From Methanolobus sp. (GTDB lineage Archaea > Halobacteriota > Methanosarcinia > Methanosarcinales > Methanosarcinaceae), in assembly GCF_016278385.1 (NCBI RefSeq), contig NZ_JADQBY010000032.1, positions 1 through 64,000 of the forward strand: 64,000 nt of DNA. The letters run 5' to 3'. The position numbers and the translations under genes are program-made. Under the pieces are notes generated by a model, which saw nothing but the letters and a program-made list of their open reading frames with translations, had not been told where the DNA came from and ran no database searches. Below are positions 8,728-18,627 of the stretch, one piece after another (positions within the stretch are counted from its first letter, which is position 1; each line of letters begins with the position of its first letter).

Positions 8728-9774
8728 TTAAACCAATGGGACCTGTTCACTTCTTACTTCATCAGTATAGGGATCCAGTTCATCATGGTATGTTTCTATG
8801 TGATTGGATACCTCTTCTGCTTTAGAATACTTCGCGATATGAAATACAGCTTCACCTTCATGTGCAAGTGGCAGGTTCGTTTTTCCAATAATTATCCCAA
8901 ATACCGGACTCAGTACTTTTGTTTCGACCTCACCCAGCGGATCATTTATGTAAGCCAGAACATCACCTTTTTTAACAAGCATCCCCAAAGGAACAATTGA
9001 ACGCAATATCCCACTTTCAGGAGCCCTGACCCACTGGGTCGAGCTGGAAATAAGTGTTTTGAACTTTTTTTTCGGCTTGCTTTTTGGTCTCATGTCCAGA
9101 TGGGACATAACACCAAGAATACCTCTTACACCTGATCTAATAGAAACTTCATCAAAGCGCAGTGCTTCCCCTGCTTCAAATAAAATGACCGGTATATCAT
9201 GTTCGTGGGCTGCCTCTCTTAATGAACCATCACGCACTTCTGAATTAATTATAACCGGAACACCAAAAGCACGAGCTATAGCTTCGGTTTCAGGGTGGTC
9301 TTTTAAGCAGGCGCGTATCTGAGGCAGGTTTTCCCGGGCGACAGCTCCTGTATGAAGATCTATAACGTGAGTACAGTGACTTACTATTTCTGTCATCATG
9401 ATGTTTGCCAGACGAGAAGCCATAGACCCATGTTTTGAACCTGGAAATGATCGGTTCAGATCACGTCTGTCTGGTAAATATCGGGACTGGGAAACAAAAC
9501 CGAATACATTTACGATTGGAATGGCAATGATTGTCCCTTTTATATTATTAATCGTTTTATGTGTAAGGATACGGCGTATTATCTCCACACCGTTGATCTC
9601 ATCTCCATGTATCGCAGCACATATTAACAGACATGGTCCGGGTTTATGGCCGTGTACGATATGCAACGGCATTGATGCTGATGTATGAGTATAAAAACTG
9701 GGAATAGGCAATTCAATGGACTGCCTTGTTCCAGGCTGAATGATTGTACCTGCAATTGTAATGGGTTGTCTCAT
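8728..9774 (-). CDS. succinylglutamate desuccinylase/aspartoacylase family zinc hydrolase
   Basis: A 348-residue M14-like metal hydrolase. The zinc-binding HGDE occurs near residue 57 and the third ligand lies in DLHTG near residue 140; NRSFPG and a glutamate in LFEAGEAL correspond to substrate-binding and catalytic positions. The C-terminal part (about 245-330) is the beta-barrel extension with VRAPESG and KKGDVLAYI, common in this subfamily. These enzymes cleave N-acyl or amide bonds of amino-acid derivatives. It is the last gene of a tight operon: its start is three bases after the RimK stop, which itself overlaps the protease-like gene. The context suggests a role in removing or recycling residues added by RimK; the true substrate is unknown. 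Confidence 0.88.
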   Translation of the reverse strand: MRQPITIAGTIIQPGTRQSIELPIPSFYTHTSASMPLHIVHGHKPGPCLLICAAIHGDEINGVEIIRRILTHKTINNIKGTIIAIPIVNVFGFVSQSRYLPDRRDLNRSFPGSKHGSMASRLANIMMTEIVSHCTHVIDLHTGAVARENLPQIRACLKDHPETEAIARAFGVPVIINSEVRDGSLREAAHEHDIPVILFEAGEALRFDEVSIRSGVRGILGVMSHLDMRPKSKPKKKFKTLISSSTQWVRAPESGILRSIVPLGMLVKKGDVLAYINDPLGEVETKVLSPVFGIIIGKTNLPLAHEGEAVFHIAKYSKAEEVSNHIETYHDELDPYTDEVRSEQVPLV

Positions 9775-9777
9775 GGA

Positions 9778-10683
9778 TCAGCCTTTTCCCTTCGTCGCTG
9801 TCTTACCGGGCTTGTTGGCCTTCTCGCAGTAATCAATGATCATACCGGCAATATCCTTGCCAGTGGCCTTCTCGATACCCTCAAGACCCGGGCTGGAGTT
9901 TACTTCCATTACCACTGGACCGTGATTGGAGCGTAAGATATCAACACCTGCCACATTAAGTCCCATGATCTTTGCAGCACGAACTACAGTTGATCGTTCT
10001 TCAGGGGTTATTCTAACAATCTCTGCGGAACCTCCCCTATGTATATTTGATCTGAATTCACCTTTTACAGCCTGTCTTTTCATGGCTGCTACAATTTTGC
10101 CACCAATCACAAAACAACGAATATCTGCTCCATTGGCTTCACTGATGTATTCCTGTACCAGAATATTTGCTTTCACTCCCATGAAACCTTCGATGACACT
10201 TTCGGCAGCTTTTTGTGTTTCGGCAAGCACTACACCAATACCCTGTGTACCCTCAAGAAGTTTAATAACAAGAGGTGCACCACCCACCATTTTGATCATA
10301 TCTTTAATGTCATCAGGTTTACTTGCATAACCTGTTACAGGTAAACCGATACCTTCGCGAGATAGTAACTGTAAAGAGCGGAGTTTGTCTCTGGAGCGGG
10401 TAATTGCAACCGATTCATTCAATGGGAAAACTCCCATCATTTCAAATTGTCGAAGGACAGCGGCACCATAGAATGTCACAGATGCACCGATACGAGGAAT
10501 AACTACATCAAATCCTTCAAGTTCCTCACCTTTATAGTGAATGGAAGGTTTGTTTGAGGTAATGTTCATATAAGCTCTCAATACATCTATTACTTGAACT
10601 TCGTGTCCCCTTTCTTCTGCTGCCTCAATTAAGCGGCGGGATGAGTATAGTTTAGGATTTCTTGACAATAAGGCAATTTTCAT
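9778..10683 (-). CDS. rimK: RimK-type ATP-grasp glutamate ligase
   Basis: A 301-residue ATP-grasp ligase that follows bacterial RimK almost line by line: N-terminal [50 protein letters not shown], the ATP-grasp loop [23 protein letters not shown], and the metal-binding [14 protein letters not shown]. RimK adds glutamates to a protein carboxyl terminus, ribosomal protein bS6 in E. coli, and can make polyglutamate. Archaea lack bS6, and the archaeal relatives MptN and CofF modify cofactors instead; this sequence looks closer to bacterial RimK than to those. A lysine-rich tail replaces the usual terminus. It overlaps the upstream protease-like gene by four bases (ATGA), so the two are translationally coupled. 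Substrate is unknown. Confidence 0.93.
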   Translation of the reverse strand: MKIALLSRNPKLYSSRRLIEAAEERGHEVQVIDVLRAYMNITSNKPSIHYKGEELEGFDVVIPRIGASVTFYGAAVLRQFEMMGVFPLNESVAITRSRDKLRSLQLLSREGIGLPVTGYASKPDDIKDMIKMVGGAPLVIKLLEGTQGIGVVLAETQKAAESVIEGFMGVKANILVQEYISEANGADIRCFVIGGKIVAAMKRQAVKGEFRSNIHRGGSAEIVRITPEERSTVVRAAKIMGLNVAGVDILRSNHGPVVMEVNSSPGLEGIEKATGKDIAGMIIDYCEKANKPGKTATKGKG

Positions 10684-11162
10684 TTGTCAACCTCTGGTTT
10701 AAAATTATATACTGTGTTTATGTCTGGTTTACTACAAATAAATGATGTGCCGGGATCAACCACTATCAAGTTTTTCATTGCACTTCGGCCCAGTAACATT
10801 CGAAAACGCATTGTGTCGCGGTCTGTTAACGTTAATTCGGTAGGATAGCTGAGGTTTGCAACAACAATATCCGTTTCAATAACATAACGTAATTCCCTGT
10901 GACCACCTGAATCGGTTACCAGTCTTCTGTCCTTAACAGGTGCTGTACATTCTATGTAAAAATCGTGATTTTTTTGGATTGGATGAACAAAGAATCGTAG
11001 CATCTCAATACCATTATCTTTGTAAAGCTGTATGTTAAAAGCATGTAATGCAGACGTTCTGGCACCAGTGTCCACTTTAGCTTTGATGGCTGGTAGACCG
11101 AGGTCAGGTAATGCAACCCACTCCCTCCATCCAAGAATTAATTTATGGTCTTTTTCATTCAT
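10680..11162 (-). CDS. retropepsin-like aspartic protease (RimB/PF05618 family)
   Basis: A 160-residue protein of the family formerly called ATP-dependent zinc protease. The retropepsin-type catalytic motif [10 protein letters not shown] lies near residue 31, followed by beta strands and the conserved LLGRSAMKN near residue 124. These single-domain proteases are found with RimK-type ligases in many bacteria, where they are thought to act on the RimK-modified protein or peptide. Here it heads the operon protease-rimK-desuccinylase, with its stop overlapping the rimK start. The reaction in this organism has not been established; linkage is the main argument. Confidence 0.9.
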   Translation of the reverse strand: MNEKDHKLILGWREWVALPDLGLPAIKAKVDTGARTSALHAFNIQLYKDNGIEMLRFFVHPIQKNHDFYIECTAPVKDRRLVTDSGGHRELRYVIETDIVVANLSYPTELTLTDRDTMRFRMLLGRSAMKNLIVVDPGTSFICSKPDINTVYNFKPEVDK

Positions 11163-11446
11163 AAGAAATCGTCAAAGCAGATGATTTTGTTTTAGATCAG
11201 TTATTCGGATAATGTTCTATAAAATACTATTAAACCATAAAAAAGATTCGTTTATTTACATTTATTATTTAAGTGCTCTGATCTTGAATCCGGTAAAGAG
11301 CATTTTAGTATATATTATGTGTGGTGGAATGAAGATAATAATTATTTTGTTCTTTAACTCAGGATGATTTATAGAATAATTCTGGATAACCATATAAACA
11401 TGCAATATACAAAATTTATTTTACTAAATAAAAGTGGGTGTGAAAT

Positions 11447-11587
11447 TTGTCACAAGACGATTCTGGCAATAGATTATACTATATTGTCTTTGCTCTGTCA
11501 ATAACTCTGGTGATAATAGCAACAGTGCTATATGCTAATTCACAGGCAACATCACAACAGAATACTGAACAGACAACACATCCATGA
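11447..11587 (+). CDS. 46-residue single-helix membrane protein
   Basis: A TTG start is preceded by GGGTGTGA at a suitable distance, which supports it despite the rare codon. The protein has a short charged N-terminus (SQDDSGNR), one hydrophobic helix at about residues 10-29, and a Gln/Thr-rich tail that probably faces outward. It ends 58 bases before the larger membrane-protein gene and may share its transcript. No family is recognised. Confidence 0.5.
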   Translation: MSQDDSGNRLYYIVFALSITLVIIATVLYANSQATSQQNTEQTTHP

Positions 11588-11644
11588 ACTTTAATAATAT
11601 ATATAATATTTAAGGCCTATATTGAAAAAGAAGGATTAAATGTA

Positions 11645-12403
11645 ATGGAATATATGAGGTTATTCAGAAACTCATTAACTGTTTCTGCCAGTAACATTAT
11701 CGCTTATGGCCTGGCAGCACTTATTTTCACCTTTGGCTCAATGCTGGTGATAACTGCACCACCGTTGCTCTATGGGTTTGTTTCCATGCTTTTAAAAGGA
11801 GCTAATCAGGAAAAAGTAAAGATTGGTGATGTATTCGACGGTTTCCGTTCCGGAAATTTTGTGAGAAGCTGGATATATGCCTTTTTTATTTTAGCTGTAA
11901 TTATATTGCTTCTGGTAGTGTGGATGATGCTTTATTTCTTTGCAGGAATTCTGATTGTCATGAGTTTTGCATTAACTGGTGCGATACTACCTGAAACTAT
12001 TACTATTGCATTGATGGTTATAATTTCCATAATACTGGCTTTTATCGTCACATTTCCTGCTATTTTAGTACTTTATGTGCTCCCTCTGTTCATAATCAAA
12101 AAATATACTATCACTGAGGCTATATCAGAAAGTATCGGGCTGGTTAGAGGGAATTTTGTTGCAAGTGTTATCTTATGTACCATCATTGGATTAGTTGCTC
12201 TGGCAGGAGTAGTTCCATATTATGCAGGGATGTTCCTGCAATGGCCGATGGCAGTTAATTTATCTGTTTATATTGCAGGGATTATTCTTACAACGCCGCT
12301 TAGCCAGCAGATTCTTGTAACTGCAACTGTTGAATTAATCGAGGAAGAAAACCTGAATTCATCATTTGTTAAATCTGATAAAAAAGAAGAAACAGATACA
12401 TGA
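11645..12403 (+). CDS. polytopic membrane protein, six to seven helices
   Basis: A 252-residue integral membrane protein. Hydrophobic segments lie at about 18-47, 75-105, 110-150, 170-195 and 205-230; a cytoplasmic loop near 55-72 carries GDVFDGFRSGNF, and the tail is charged (EEENLN to KKEETDT). The GDVFDGFR loop and layout resemble the DUF4013/DUF975-type membrane proteins of archaea and Firmicutes, whose function is unknown. Nothing enzymatic is visible. A small single-helix protein gene lies just upstream. Confidence 0.75.
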   Translation: MEYMRLFRNSLTVSASNIIAYGLAALIFTFGSMLVITAPPLLYGFVSMLLKGANQEKVKIGDVFDGFRSGNFVRSWIYAFFILAVIILLLVVWMMLYFFAGILIVMSFALTGAILPETITIALMVIISIILAFIVTFPAILVLYVLPLFIIKKYTITEAISESIGLVRGNFVASVILCTIIGLVALAGVVPYYAGMFLQWPMAVNLSVYIAGIILTTPLSQQILVTATVELIEEENLNSSFVKSDKKEETDT

Positions 12404-12742
12404 TTTATTAAAAATGTTTTCTCTTAGCCTTAATGCAGAGGAACTGGATTGTGTTTAGTGATAATCAAGAGTTTTGTGAAAATGCATGGCGCAATATCAG
12501 AGTTAAAAACGAAATTGGTAAAGAAAGCACATTTTCTTAGAAAATCCAATAATTAGAGAACTGATTGAAAAATAGTGAGTTTTCAATTTATATACCAATT
12601 AACCTGGTAGAATCAATTTTAAATACTTAATATGATATTAATACCATATTATCAAGTATTAATTTGAATAAACTAGTATAGTCTTATTTTATTTACTTAC
12701 TAGCTCCTGATGATACTTGTTTAATCATAAAAAGGAGTAGAT
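12404..12742. other. intergenic region before ornithine decarboxylase
   Basis: About 340 AT-rich bases. A short stretch near 12460-12540 reads protein-like (CENAWRNIRVKNEIG) but is closed by stops on both sides and is probably a gene remnant. TATA-like sequence near 12590-12690 and the AAAAGGAG ribosome binding site just before 12743 belong to the decarboxylase gene. Confidence 0.5.
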
Positions 12743-13915
12743 ATGAGAAAAGAGCAATATGATTTTCCTCTAGATGATTTCATCTCTGAGGGTGACTTTG
12801 ATAAAATCAAGGAGTTTTCTGAAGGTAAAGAAACACCATTCCTTGTTGTTAATCTGGCAAAAGTTGAAAGAATGTACGATGAACTTGTCAAAAACATGCC
12901 TTTTGTGAAAATATATTACGCAATGAAGGCAAATCCGCTTGACGAGGTCATAACAGTCCTTAAGAATAAAGGATCTAATTTTGATGCTGCTACAATATAT
13001 GAGATCGACCAGTTGATAAGACTTGGGGTCCAGCCAGAGAAAATAAGCTATGGTAACACCATCAAAAAGGAAAAAGATATTGCTTATGCATATAAAAAAG
13101 GTGTTCGTCTCTTTGTTACTGATTCTGAGAGCGACCTGCATAAAATTGCACGAAAGGCTCCCGGCTCCCGGGTATTCTTCCGTCTGCTCACTGAAAGTGA
13201 CGGGGCAGACTGGCCATTATCCCGTAAATTCGGTTCTCACCCGGATATGATCTATGAACTTATACTTCAGGCACATGACCTTGGGCTGGAACCCTATGGC
13301 CTATCTTTCCATGTAGGCTCCCAGCAGCGTGACATAGGACAATGGGACAATGCTCTCTCAAAATGCAAGTATCTATTTGAAGCTGTGGCCCTTCAGGGTA
13401 TCAAACTCAAAATGATCAATCTTGGTGGTGGATTCCCTGCTAAGTACCAGTCTCCTGCTAATGAACTCGAAACATATGCCCATGAGATACTCCGTTTCAT
13501 TCAGGAAGACTTTGGAGAGGAGCATCCTGAGATAATCATTGAACCCGGTCGCTCACTTGTGGCTGATGCCGGAATAATCGTCACAGAAGTAATAATGATA
13601 TCAAAGAAATCAAAGCTTAACCAGTACAGCTGGGTGTATCTTGACATTGGTAAGTTTGGAGGTCTCATTGAAACCCTGGACGAATGTATAAAATACCCAA
13701 TTTACTCAGAAAGCAAGGGTTATGAAGAAGAAGCGATACTAGCAGGCCCAACATGTGATAGTATGGATATTCTCTACGAACATCATAAATATTTTCTCCC
13801 CTTATCTTTAAAAGAGGGGGACAAGCTCTATATTTTTACAACAGGAGCTTACACACAGAGTTATAGTTCTGTGGCTTTTAATGGTTTTCCACCATTGAAA
13901 GCATATGTGATCTGA
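12743..13915 (+). CDS. ornithine/lysine decarboxylase, fold-type III PLP enzyme
   Basis: A 390-residue alanine-racemase-fold decarboxylase. The PLP lysine is in YYAMKANP (Lys62), the phosphate-binding glycines in NLGGGFP, the E-P-G-R motif in IIEPGRSLVADAG, and the active-site cysteine in GPTCDSMD (Cys338). The GPTCDSMD form and lack of a biotin or DAP-specific motif favour ornithine decarboxylase over diaminopimelate decarboxylase; lysine activity is possible. It would convert ornithine to putrescine for polyamine synthesis in the cytoplasm. A perfect AAAAGGAG ribosome binding site precedes the ATG, and a hairpin terminator follows immediately, so it is a single-gene transcript. Confidence 0.9.
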   Translation: MRKEQYDFPLDDFISEGDFDKIKEFSEGKETPFLVVNLAKVERMYDELVKNMPFVKIYYAMKANPLDEVITVLKNKGSNFDAATIYEIDQLIRLGVQPEKISYGNTIKKEKDIAYAYKKGVRLFVTDSESDLHKIARKAPGSRVFFRLLTESDGADWPLSRKFGSHPDMIYELILQAHDLGLEPYGLSFHVGSQQRDIGQWDNALSKCKYLFEAVALQGIKLKMINLGGGFPAKYQSPANELETYAHEILRFIQEDFGEEHPEIIIEPGRSLVADAGIIVTEVIMISKKSKLNQYSWVYLDIGKFGGLIETLDECIKYPIYSESKGYEEEAILAGPTCDSMDILYEHHKYFLPLSLKEGDKLYIFTTGAYTQSYSSVAFNGFPPLKAYVI

Positions 13916-13918
13916 AAT

Positions 13919-13941
13919 GGAAAGGTATATCCTTTCCTTTT
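13919..13941 (+). terminator. hairpin terminator after ornithine decarboxylase
   Basis: The stem GGAAAGG/CCTTTCC (13919-13925 and 13931-13937) is followed by TTTT and, a little later, a longer T run. It begins four bases after the decarboxylase stop and separates it from the convergent lipoprotein gene. Confidence 0.6.
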
Positions 13942-13978
13942 ACCACATTTTTTGCGCCTTATCTTTATCGATTAAATG

Positions 13979-15424
13979 TCAGGATGTTGTCCAGTCGCTA
14001 TAAACATATTCAGTATTAGCATTAGAACCCCATGCCCAAATACCTACCCGATATTTTTCACCTGCAGGTACATGGAGATTTGTCACAGTATACGAAATTG
14101 TTTCTTCAACATCAAGATTTAGATTAGTATCTGTTTTTAGTTCATCCCAAATCAGATTATCAGTAGTAGTTTCAAGTGTAGCATAAATTACAACATCATT
14201 TGCAATTGAGGAACCTACATTTTCAATTTCTATATCTATATCTACATAAGTAGCGTACTTATTGATCTGACCAGTTCCACTAAAAATAATCCTCAGTTCC
14301 GGATATCTTCCCATTATTGGAACTACGGTTGCTTCTGCGTTGGCATATTCATCCGGTATGACACCTACATCCCAACCGGAATTTGTGGTTTCAAAGTAGT
14401 AATAACGTGTATCTGAATAGGAATAATAACTACCTTCAAGTTTTGAATCCCCCTTTACACCAACGGCCATATGACCTGGAAGTTCTATTAAGGCAACTCC
14501 ATATCCCATGTTATTAAGAATAGCCGCCAGAAGGAATGATGAATCCTCACAGTCTCCACCTCCATGGTACAGTGTTTCAAAAGGAAAACGTGGATATTCA
14601 TCATATCCGGAAGAGGCACTGTCACTGACATATGGAAGTGACTGGACAAAAGCCATGGCAATGTAAGGAATTTCACTTTCACTGTAACCGGCTTCATCTG
14701 CAAGTTGTCCCATTTGTATAGTGATCTGTGATATCAATTCATCATCAAAAGGATCATTTACATAATTTGCATAATCCCTGTTACGACTTCTTTCTGAATA
14801 CATGTCATAAGATTCAATGTTGTATTCATATTTGACAGAGAAATCAGTATCATCATATTCCCATTTGTAAGTTCTTGTAATGGTATCATCAGTTATCCGT
14901 AATTCACTTTTAGTTATTTTACCTTCGTAAATCCCTGCTTCCAGCATTATTTCAGGCTTTTTCTGACAGGTGAGCTCGACAAAAAAGCTATTGTCGAGTA
15001 TCCTGTCAACACGAATAATATATATGGTATTCAGATCAGTGGTATCCTTTACGTTATATGTAGAACCTGATAACATTGTGCGAGCATCATACTCATTACC
15101 ATCTTTCCTTAGGGAAACCTGTATTTGTTCCTCTTGTCTGTTAATGTCCAGTACCTTGAGGGAATAACCATTGTCCAGTTCCAAAACCGCTGTTTTTTTA
15201 AGAGAAATATTAAAAGGTGTTTCGTCAATTTCCAGATTTTCACTGTTTGTAACATTATTGATCCAACTGATTTCTGGAATAAAGCCTAGTGTACTATTGT
15301 TGCTGACATTCATATCTTCCAGACTGGCAGATTCTTTTTTAGTTATACACCCACATAATGAAATAAACACGAAAGTTACCAGTACAGTAATTACCAAAAC
15401 AGTGTAGAATTTCCGGTTGTTCAT
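13979..15424 (-). CDS. lipoprotein with S-layer-type domain and transglutaminase-like domain
   Basis: A 481-residue exported protein. A signal helix at 8-25 ends in LCGC, a lipobox with Cys26 as the lipidated residue. Residues about 60-150 resemble one Methanosarcina-type S-layer domain (AVLELDNGYSLKVLDINR, then the SLRKDG strand). Residues about 250-370 form a transglutaminase/cysteine-protease-like domain with GGGDCEDSSFLLAAIL supplying the cysteine and LPGHMAVGV the histidine; an aspartate or glutamate in the DTRYYYFETT strand could complete the triad. A C-terminal CARDB-like beta domain (about 395-481) follows. It probably acts on the outer face of the membrane, perhaps on surface proteins. 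Cleavage or crosslinking cannot be told apart. Confidence 0.8.
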   Translation of the reverse strand: MNNRKFYTVLVITVLVTFVFISLCGCITKKESASLEDMNVSNNSTLGFIPEISWINNVTNSENLEIDETPFNISLKKTAVLELDNGYSLKVLDINRQEEQIQVSLRKDGNEYDARTMLSGSTYNVKDTTDLNTIYIIRVDRILDNSFFVELTCQKKPEIMLEAGIYEGKITKSELRITDDTITRTYKWEYDDTDFSVKYEYNIESYDMYSERSRNRDYANYVNDPFDDELISQITIQMGQLADEAGYSESEIPYIAMAFVQSLPYVSDSASSGYDEYPRFPFETLYHGGGDCEDSSFLLAAILNNMGYGVALIELPGHMAVGVKGDSKLEGSYYSYSDTRYYYFETTNSGWDVGVIPDEYANAEATVVPIMGRYPELRIIFSGTGQINKYATYVDIDIEIENVGSSIANDVVIYATLETTTDNLIWDELKTDTNLNLDVEETISYTVTNLHVPAGEKYRVGIWAWGSNANTEYVYSDWTTS

Positions 15425-15745
15425 GCTATCTTCTAGAATTATTTAGTGGGTAACTATGAATCCACATAACTGATATATTTATGTCATGATCCATTATATG
15501 AATGCTAACAAGAGGAATATTAATTATAAAAGAGTTTCCTTTTTCAGGCTCGCTTTAAACATTTACAACCCCTTTATGAATAGATAAATAGCAGGTATGA
15601 GAGAGGCAGACCCAAAACTTGAGTAGGAAGACGAATTAATAGTAGTTGCAAAGACATATTACATGAATGAAGTACGTCAACAAAAGTTGTGCTCGGTTTG
15701 GTGAAACAATATTATGAGATCATATAATTTATCAGAGGTAATTTG
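15425..15745. other. divergent promoter region
   Basis: About 320 bases between the divergent lipoprotein and aminopeptidase genes. I see AT-rich promoter-like runs at both ends and an AGAGGTAA ribosome binding site at 15733-15740, but no gene or clear repeat. Confidence 0.5.
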
Positions 15746-18595
15746 ATGGAAAGAATATACAAATATTATCCGGAAGATTTTGGAGAATTAACTGTCAAAG
15801 TTGTACACATGGACCTTCTTTTTGATATCTTTGACAATCATACAATGGTAACATCTCATCTCAAATTACAAACCCTTGATAATCCCATCAATGAACTTGA
15901 GCTGAATTGCAAGAAACTTGAGATTCTATCCGTAAGTTGCAGGGACTATGATATTGATCATGAATACAGGGAAAAAGATAGTGTCCTCCTGATCAAATTC
16001 GGTCAGGCAGTACCAGAAAATACTGAAATCTTAATAAGTACTCAGACCATTTGCAGACCTACTAAAAATATACTTGAAGGTCTCTATTATGATGAAACTC
16101 CGGCAGGTGCTCCTCCACAGCAGATTACTCAATGTCAACAATGGGGATTCCAGAGGATCGTACCATGTATAGATGATATGGTAGCCAAATGCACTTACAC
16201 TACAACTATCATTGCCGATGAGAGATATACAAATCTCATAACCAATGGCGATATTATAGAGACAAGGCACTCGGTTGGGGACGGAAGGGACAGTATTGTC
16301 TATGACAATTCAATTACCCCAATGGCTCCGTATCTTTTTTTCCTGGGCGCTGGCACCTATGACACATTCAAAAAAGAGTTCGAATATCCAGATGGGCAGA
16401 AATTTGACTTGGAGCTACTGGTACCTCCTGGTTCCGACTCTCAGATAGCCCAACGATCTCTTGATGTTCTCTATGATTCTATTATGTGGATACATCTTTT
16501 TACTGGTCCTGAGCAATATGATCAATTTGAAAAACGCAGAAATATCATGGATATGGTCAGGGAAAGGGACTTGCTTAAAAGTGAGGAGGAAGGTTCCGAT
16601 GAACAGAACCAGAAGATTCGAATCATCAGAGATGAATTGAAGAAGGCAGTCGGATCGATCCAGACTGGATATAAGTATACAGGTACCGTTTACAGGGAGA
16701 TCGGTATGCAGAATTCCAATTTTGGTGGTATGGAAAATGTAGGGAATACGACCATCAGCACTAATCGCATAATGCCTTTCCCACAAATGACTGACAGTGC
16801 TTTTGAGTATCTGATGAGAGTGAAAGTACATGAATTCTATCATAACCTGAACGGTTCCGAGGTAACCGGAAAAAGTCCTTTTGAAATATGGCTTAACGAA
16901 GCAGTTACCGTTCATATAGAGAAAATGTATCATGCCTATCATTTTGGCGAGGTGTATAGCCGTCTTGAGGAAGTCCTTGGCTTTCTGGCTCCGGGCTCCG
17001 GAACCTTTGCCCTTGACAGAGGAGCAGCTTCCATGCCCATCATTCCGGATGGATTCAATGATCCAGATGATCTTATCTCTGCAGTGACCTACGTAAAGGC
17101 CCCTGAATTTGTGACTATGATAGAAACCATGATGGGTAAAGAAACATTTACCAGAGCCCTGAATGTATATCATTCCAGATATAAACACTCAAATGCTTCA
17201 AGCTGGGACTGGCTAGAAGTAATGGAAGAGGTTTCCGGACGGGAATTCAAAGATATGGCAATGACCTGGTTGAAACAGACACAGTTCCCAGTGGTCCATG
17301 TAAGTTCTTCCTATGATGAAAATGAAAGGACTTTTACATTATTCCTAGAACAGGAAGTTCCAGAAGGTGGAACATTCTGGGATTTCCCATTCTGTGCAGC
17401 CCTTGTAGACAGGGAAGGGAACGATCTTGCTGAAGTTACGGAACTGATGAAGGGGGAAGAGAAAAAGATAGTCATCACAGATGTGGATAAACCTGCTTTT
17501 TCCTCCCTGAACCGGGGGTATTCTTTCTTTGGTAAAGTCGTTCATGAAACGGATATTGATGAGCTGGTCTTGCAGGCTAAAAAGGACCGGGATCTCATAA
17601 ACAGGTTCATTGCATTCTACAAGATTGTGGATATAGAAAAAATGAAACTGATCGAGGACACAACTCGTCTTCCTTCAAAAGAGTTTACAGATCTCTATAA
17701 TGAGCTCATACAGGATCAGGATCTGATGAAGGAGGCAGGTGCTCAATTCTTGACTATCTTTGAATCCGTGGAGCATGAGAAACTTGCACATCAGTATAAG
17801 CTGTTGTATGATGTTAAGCAAAAAATTCACAAAGCAATCGCAAGCGGGCGCGAAGATTCCCTAATATCCATTTACCGTATTTGCAATGAACAGGAAAAAG
17901 AATCTAAAAATAAAAACCAGGATTATCTGGATGAGCAGGTAAATGCGATCAAGACTCGTCAGGTAAAGAATACATGTCTCTCCGTCCTTTCGACCCTCGA
18001 TACCCCCAAAGTACACAATATTATTAGGGAACAGTTCGAGACAGCCAAAAATGCCACGGATAAATTAAGTGCTTTCAGTTATTATCTTAACAGTTCAGTA
18101 CCTGACAGGATTCAGTTCATGCAGGCTTTCCAGAAGGAGGCAGAACAACATCCGGTAAGCTGGGAAGCTTTCCTGAGGGTTATAGGAAGTAGCAGTAGCA
18201 ATGATGTATTTGACCTTATACGACAGGTTGAACAATCCGGAACTTTCAGGATAGAACAGGCAAATGATCAGAGAGCTCTTTATGGAAGTTTTGCAATGAA
18301 CAGAAAGAAATCTCTGCAAACCGAAGAGGGAAGGAAATTGCTTGGGGATATAGTTCTCAGGCTGGCAGAGGTTAATGAATACAGTACCGTAGGCATACTC
18401 AATGTCCTTGCCAATATTGATAAGATGGAAGTTGAATATCACATACCTTTAGTGGGAATGATGGTCGGTTTCCTGAACAGGCTTGATAAGGACCACACGC
18501 CAAGCGTGTACAATCGAATCAGGAAGATACTTCTCAATACTCCTAAAGCTGTGAAAAACTATGAAGCGGTCAATGGGAAAATTAACCTGAGTTAA
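15746..18595 (+). CDS. M1-family zinc aminopeptidase
   Basis: A 949-residue M1 metallopeptidase. The exopeptidase motif is GGMEN at 327-331 and the zinc site is HEFYH at 362-366 with the third ligand Glu385 in NEAVT, i.e. the HExxH-x18-E pattern of the family. The N-terminal beta domain covers about 1-200; residues about 255-310 are a charged helical insert before GGMEN that ordinary aminopeptidase N lacks; the C-terminal helical domain is long. M1 enzymes remove N-terminal amino acids from peptides. No signal peptide is seen, so it is cytoplasmic. I place the start at the ATG after AGAGGTAA rather than the TTG one codon earlier. A clear terminator follows. Confidence 0.9.
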   Translation: MERIYKYYPEDFGELTVKVVHMDLLFDIFDNHTMVTSHLKLQTLDNPINELELNCKKLEILSVSCRDYDIDHEYREKDSVLLIKFGQAVPENTEILISTQTICRPTKNILEGLYYDETPAGAPPQQITQCQQWGFQRIVPCIDDMVAKCTYTTTIIADERYTNLITNGDIIETRHSVGDGRDSIVYDNSITPMAPYLFFLGAGTYDTFKKEFEYPDGQKFDLELLVPPGSDSQIAQRSLDVLYDSIMWIHLFTGPEQYDQFEKRRNIMDMVRERDLLKSEEEGSDEQNQKIRIIRDELKKAVGSIQTGYKYTGTVYREIGMQNSNFGGMENVGNTTISTNRIMPFPQMTDSAFEYLMRVKVHEFYHNLNGSEVTGKSPFEIWLNEAVTVHIEKMYHAYHFGEVYSRLEEVLGFLAPGSGTFALDRGAASMPIIPDGFNDPDDLISAVTYVKAPEFVTMIETMMGKETFTRALNVYHSRYKHSNASSWDWLEVMEEVSGREFKDMAMTWLKQTQFPVVHVSSSYDENERTFTLFLEQEVPEGGTFWDFPFCAALVDREGNDLAEVTELMKGEEKKIVITDVDKPAFSSLNRGYSFFGKVVHETDIDELVLQAKKDRDLINRFIAFYKIVDIEKMKLIEDTTRLPSKEFTDLYNELIQDQDLMKEAGAQFLTIFESVEHEKLAHQYKLLYDVKQKIHKAIASGREDSLISIYRICNEQEKESKNKNQDYLDEQVNAIKTRQVKNTCLSVLSTLDTPKVHNIIREQFETAKNATDKLSAFSYYLNSSVPDRIQFMQAFQKEAEQHPVSWEAFLRVIGSSSSNDVFDLIRQVEQSGTFRIEQANDQRALYGSFAMNRKKSLQTEEGRKLLGDIVLRLAEVNEYSTVGILNVLANIDKMEVEYHIPLVGMMVGFLNRLDKDHTPSVYNRIRKILLNTPKAVKNYEAVNGKINLS

Positions 18596-18627
18596 AACCT
18601 GAAATCTACTTCAGGTTCTCTTTTTTT
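18596..18627 (+). terminator. hairpin terminator after aminopeptidase
   Basis: The stem AACCTGAA/TTCAGGTT (18596-18603 and 18610-18617) is followed by CTCTTTTTTT. It starts directly at the stop codon of the aminopeptidase gene. Confidence 0.75.

Noticed and set aside
16415-17188. 257-residue minus-strand frame opposite the aminopeptidase
   Set aside because: It lies antisense to the conserved M1 catalytic region; its composition is that of an antisense frame.
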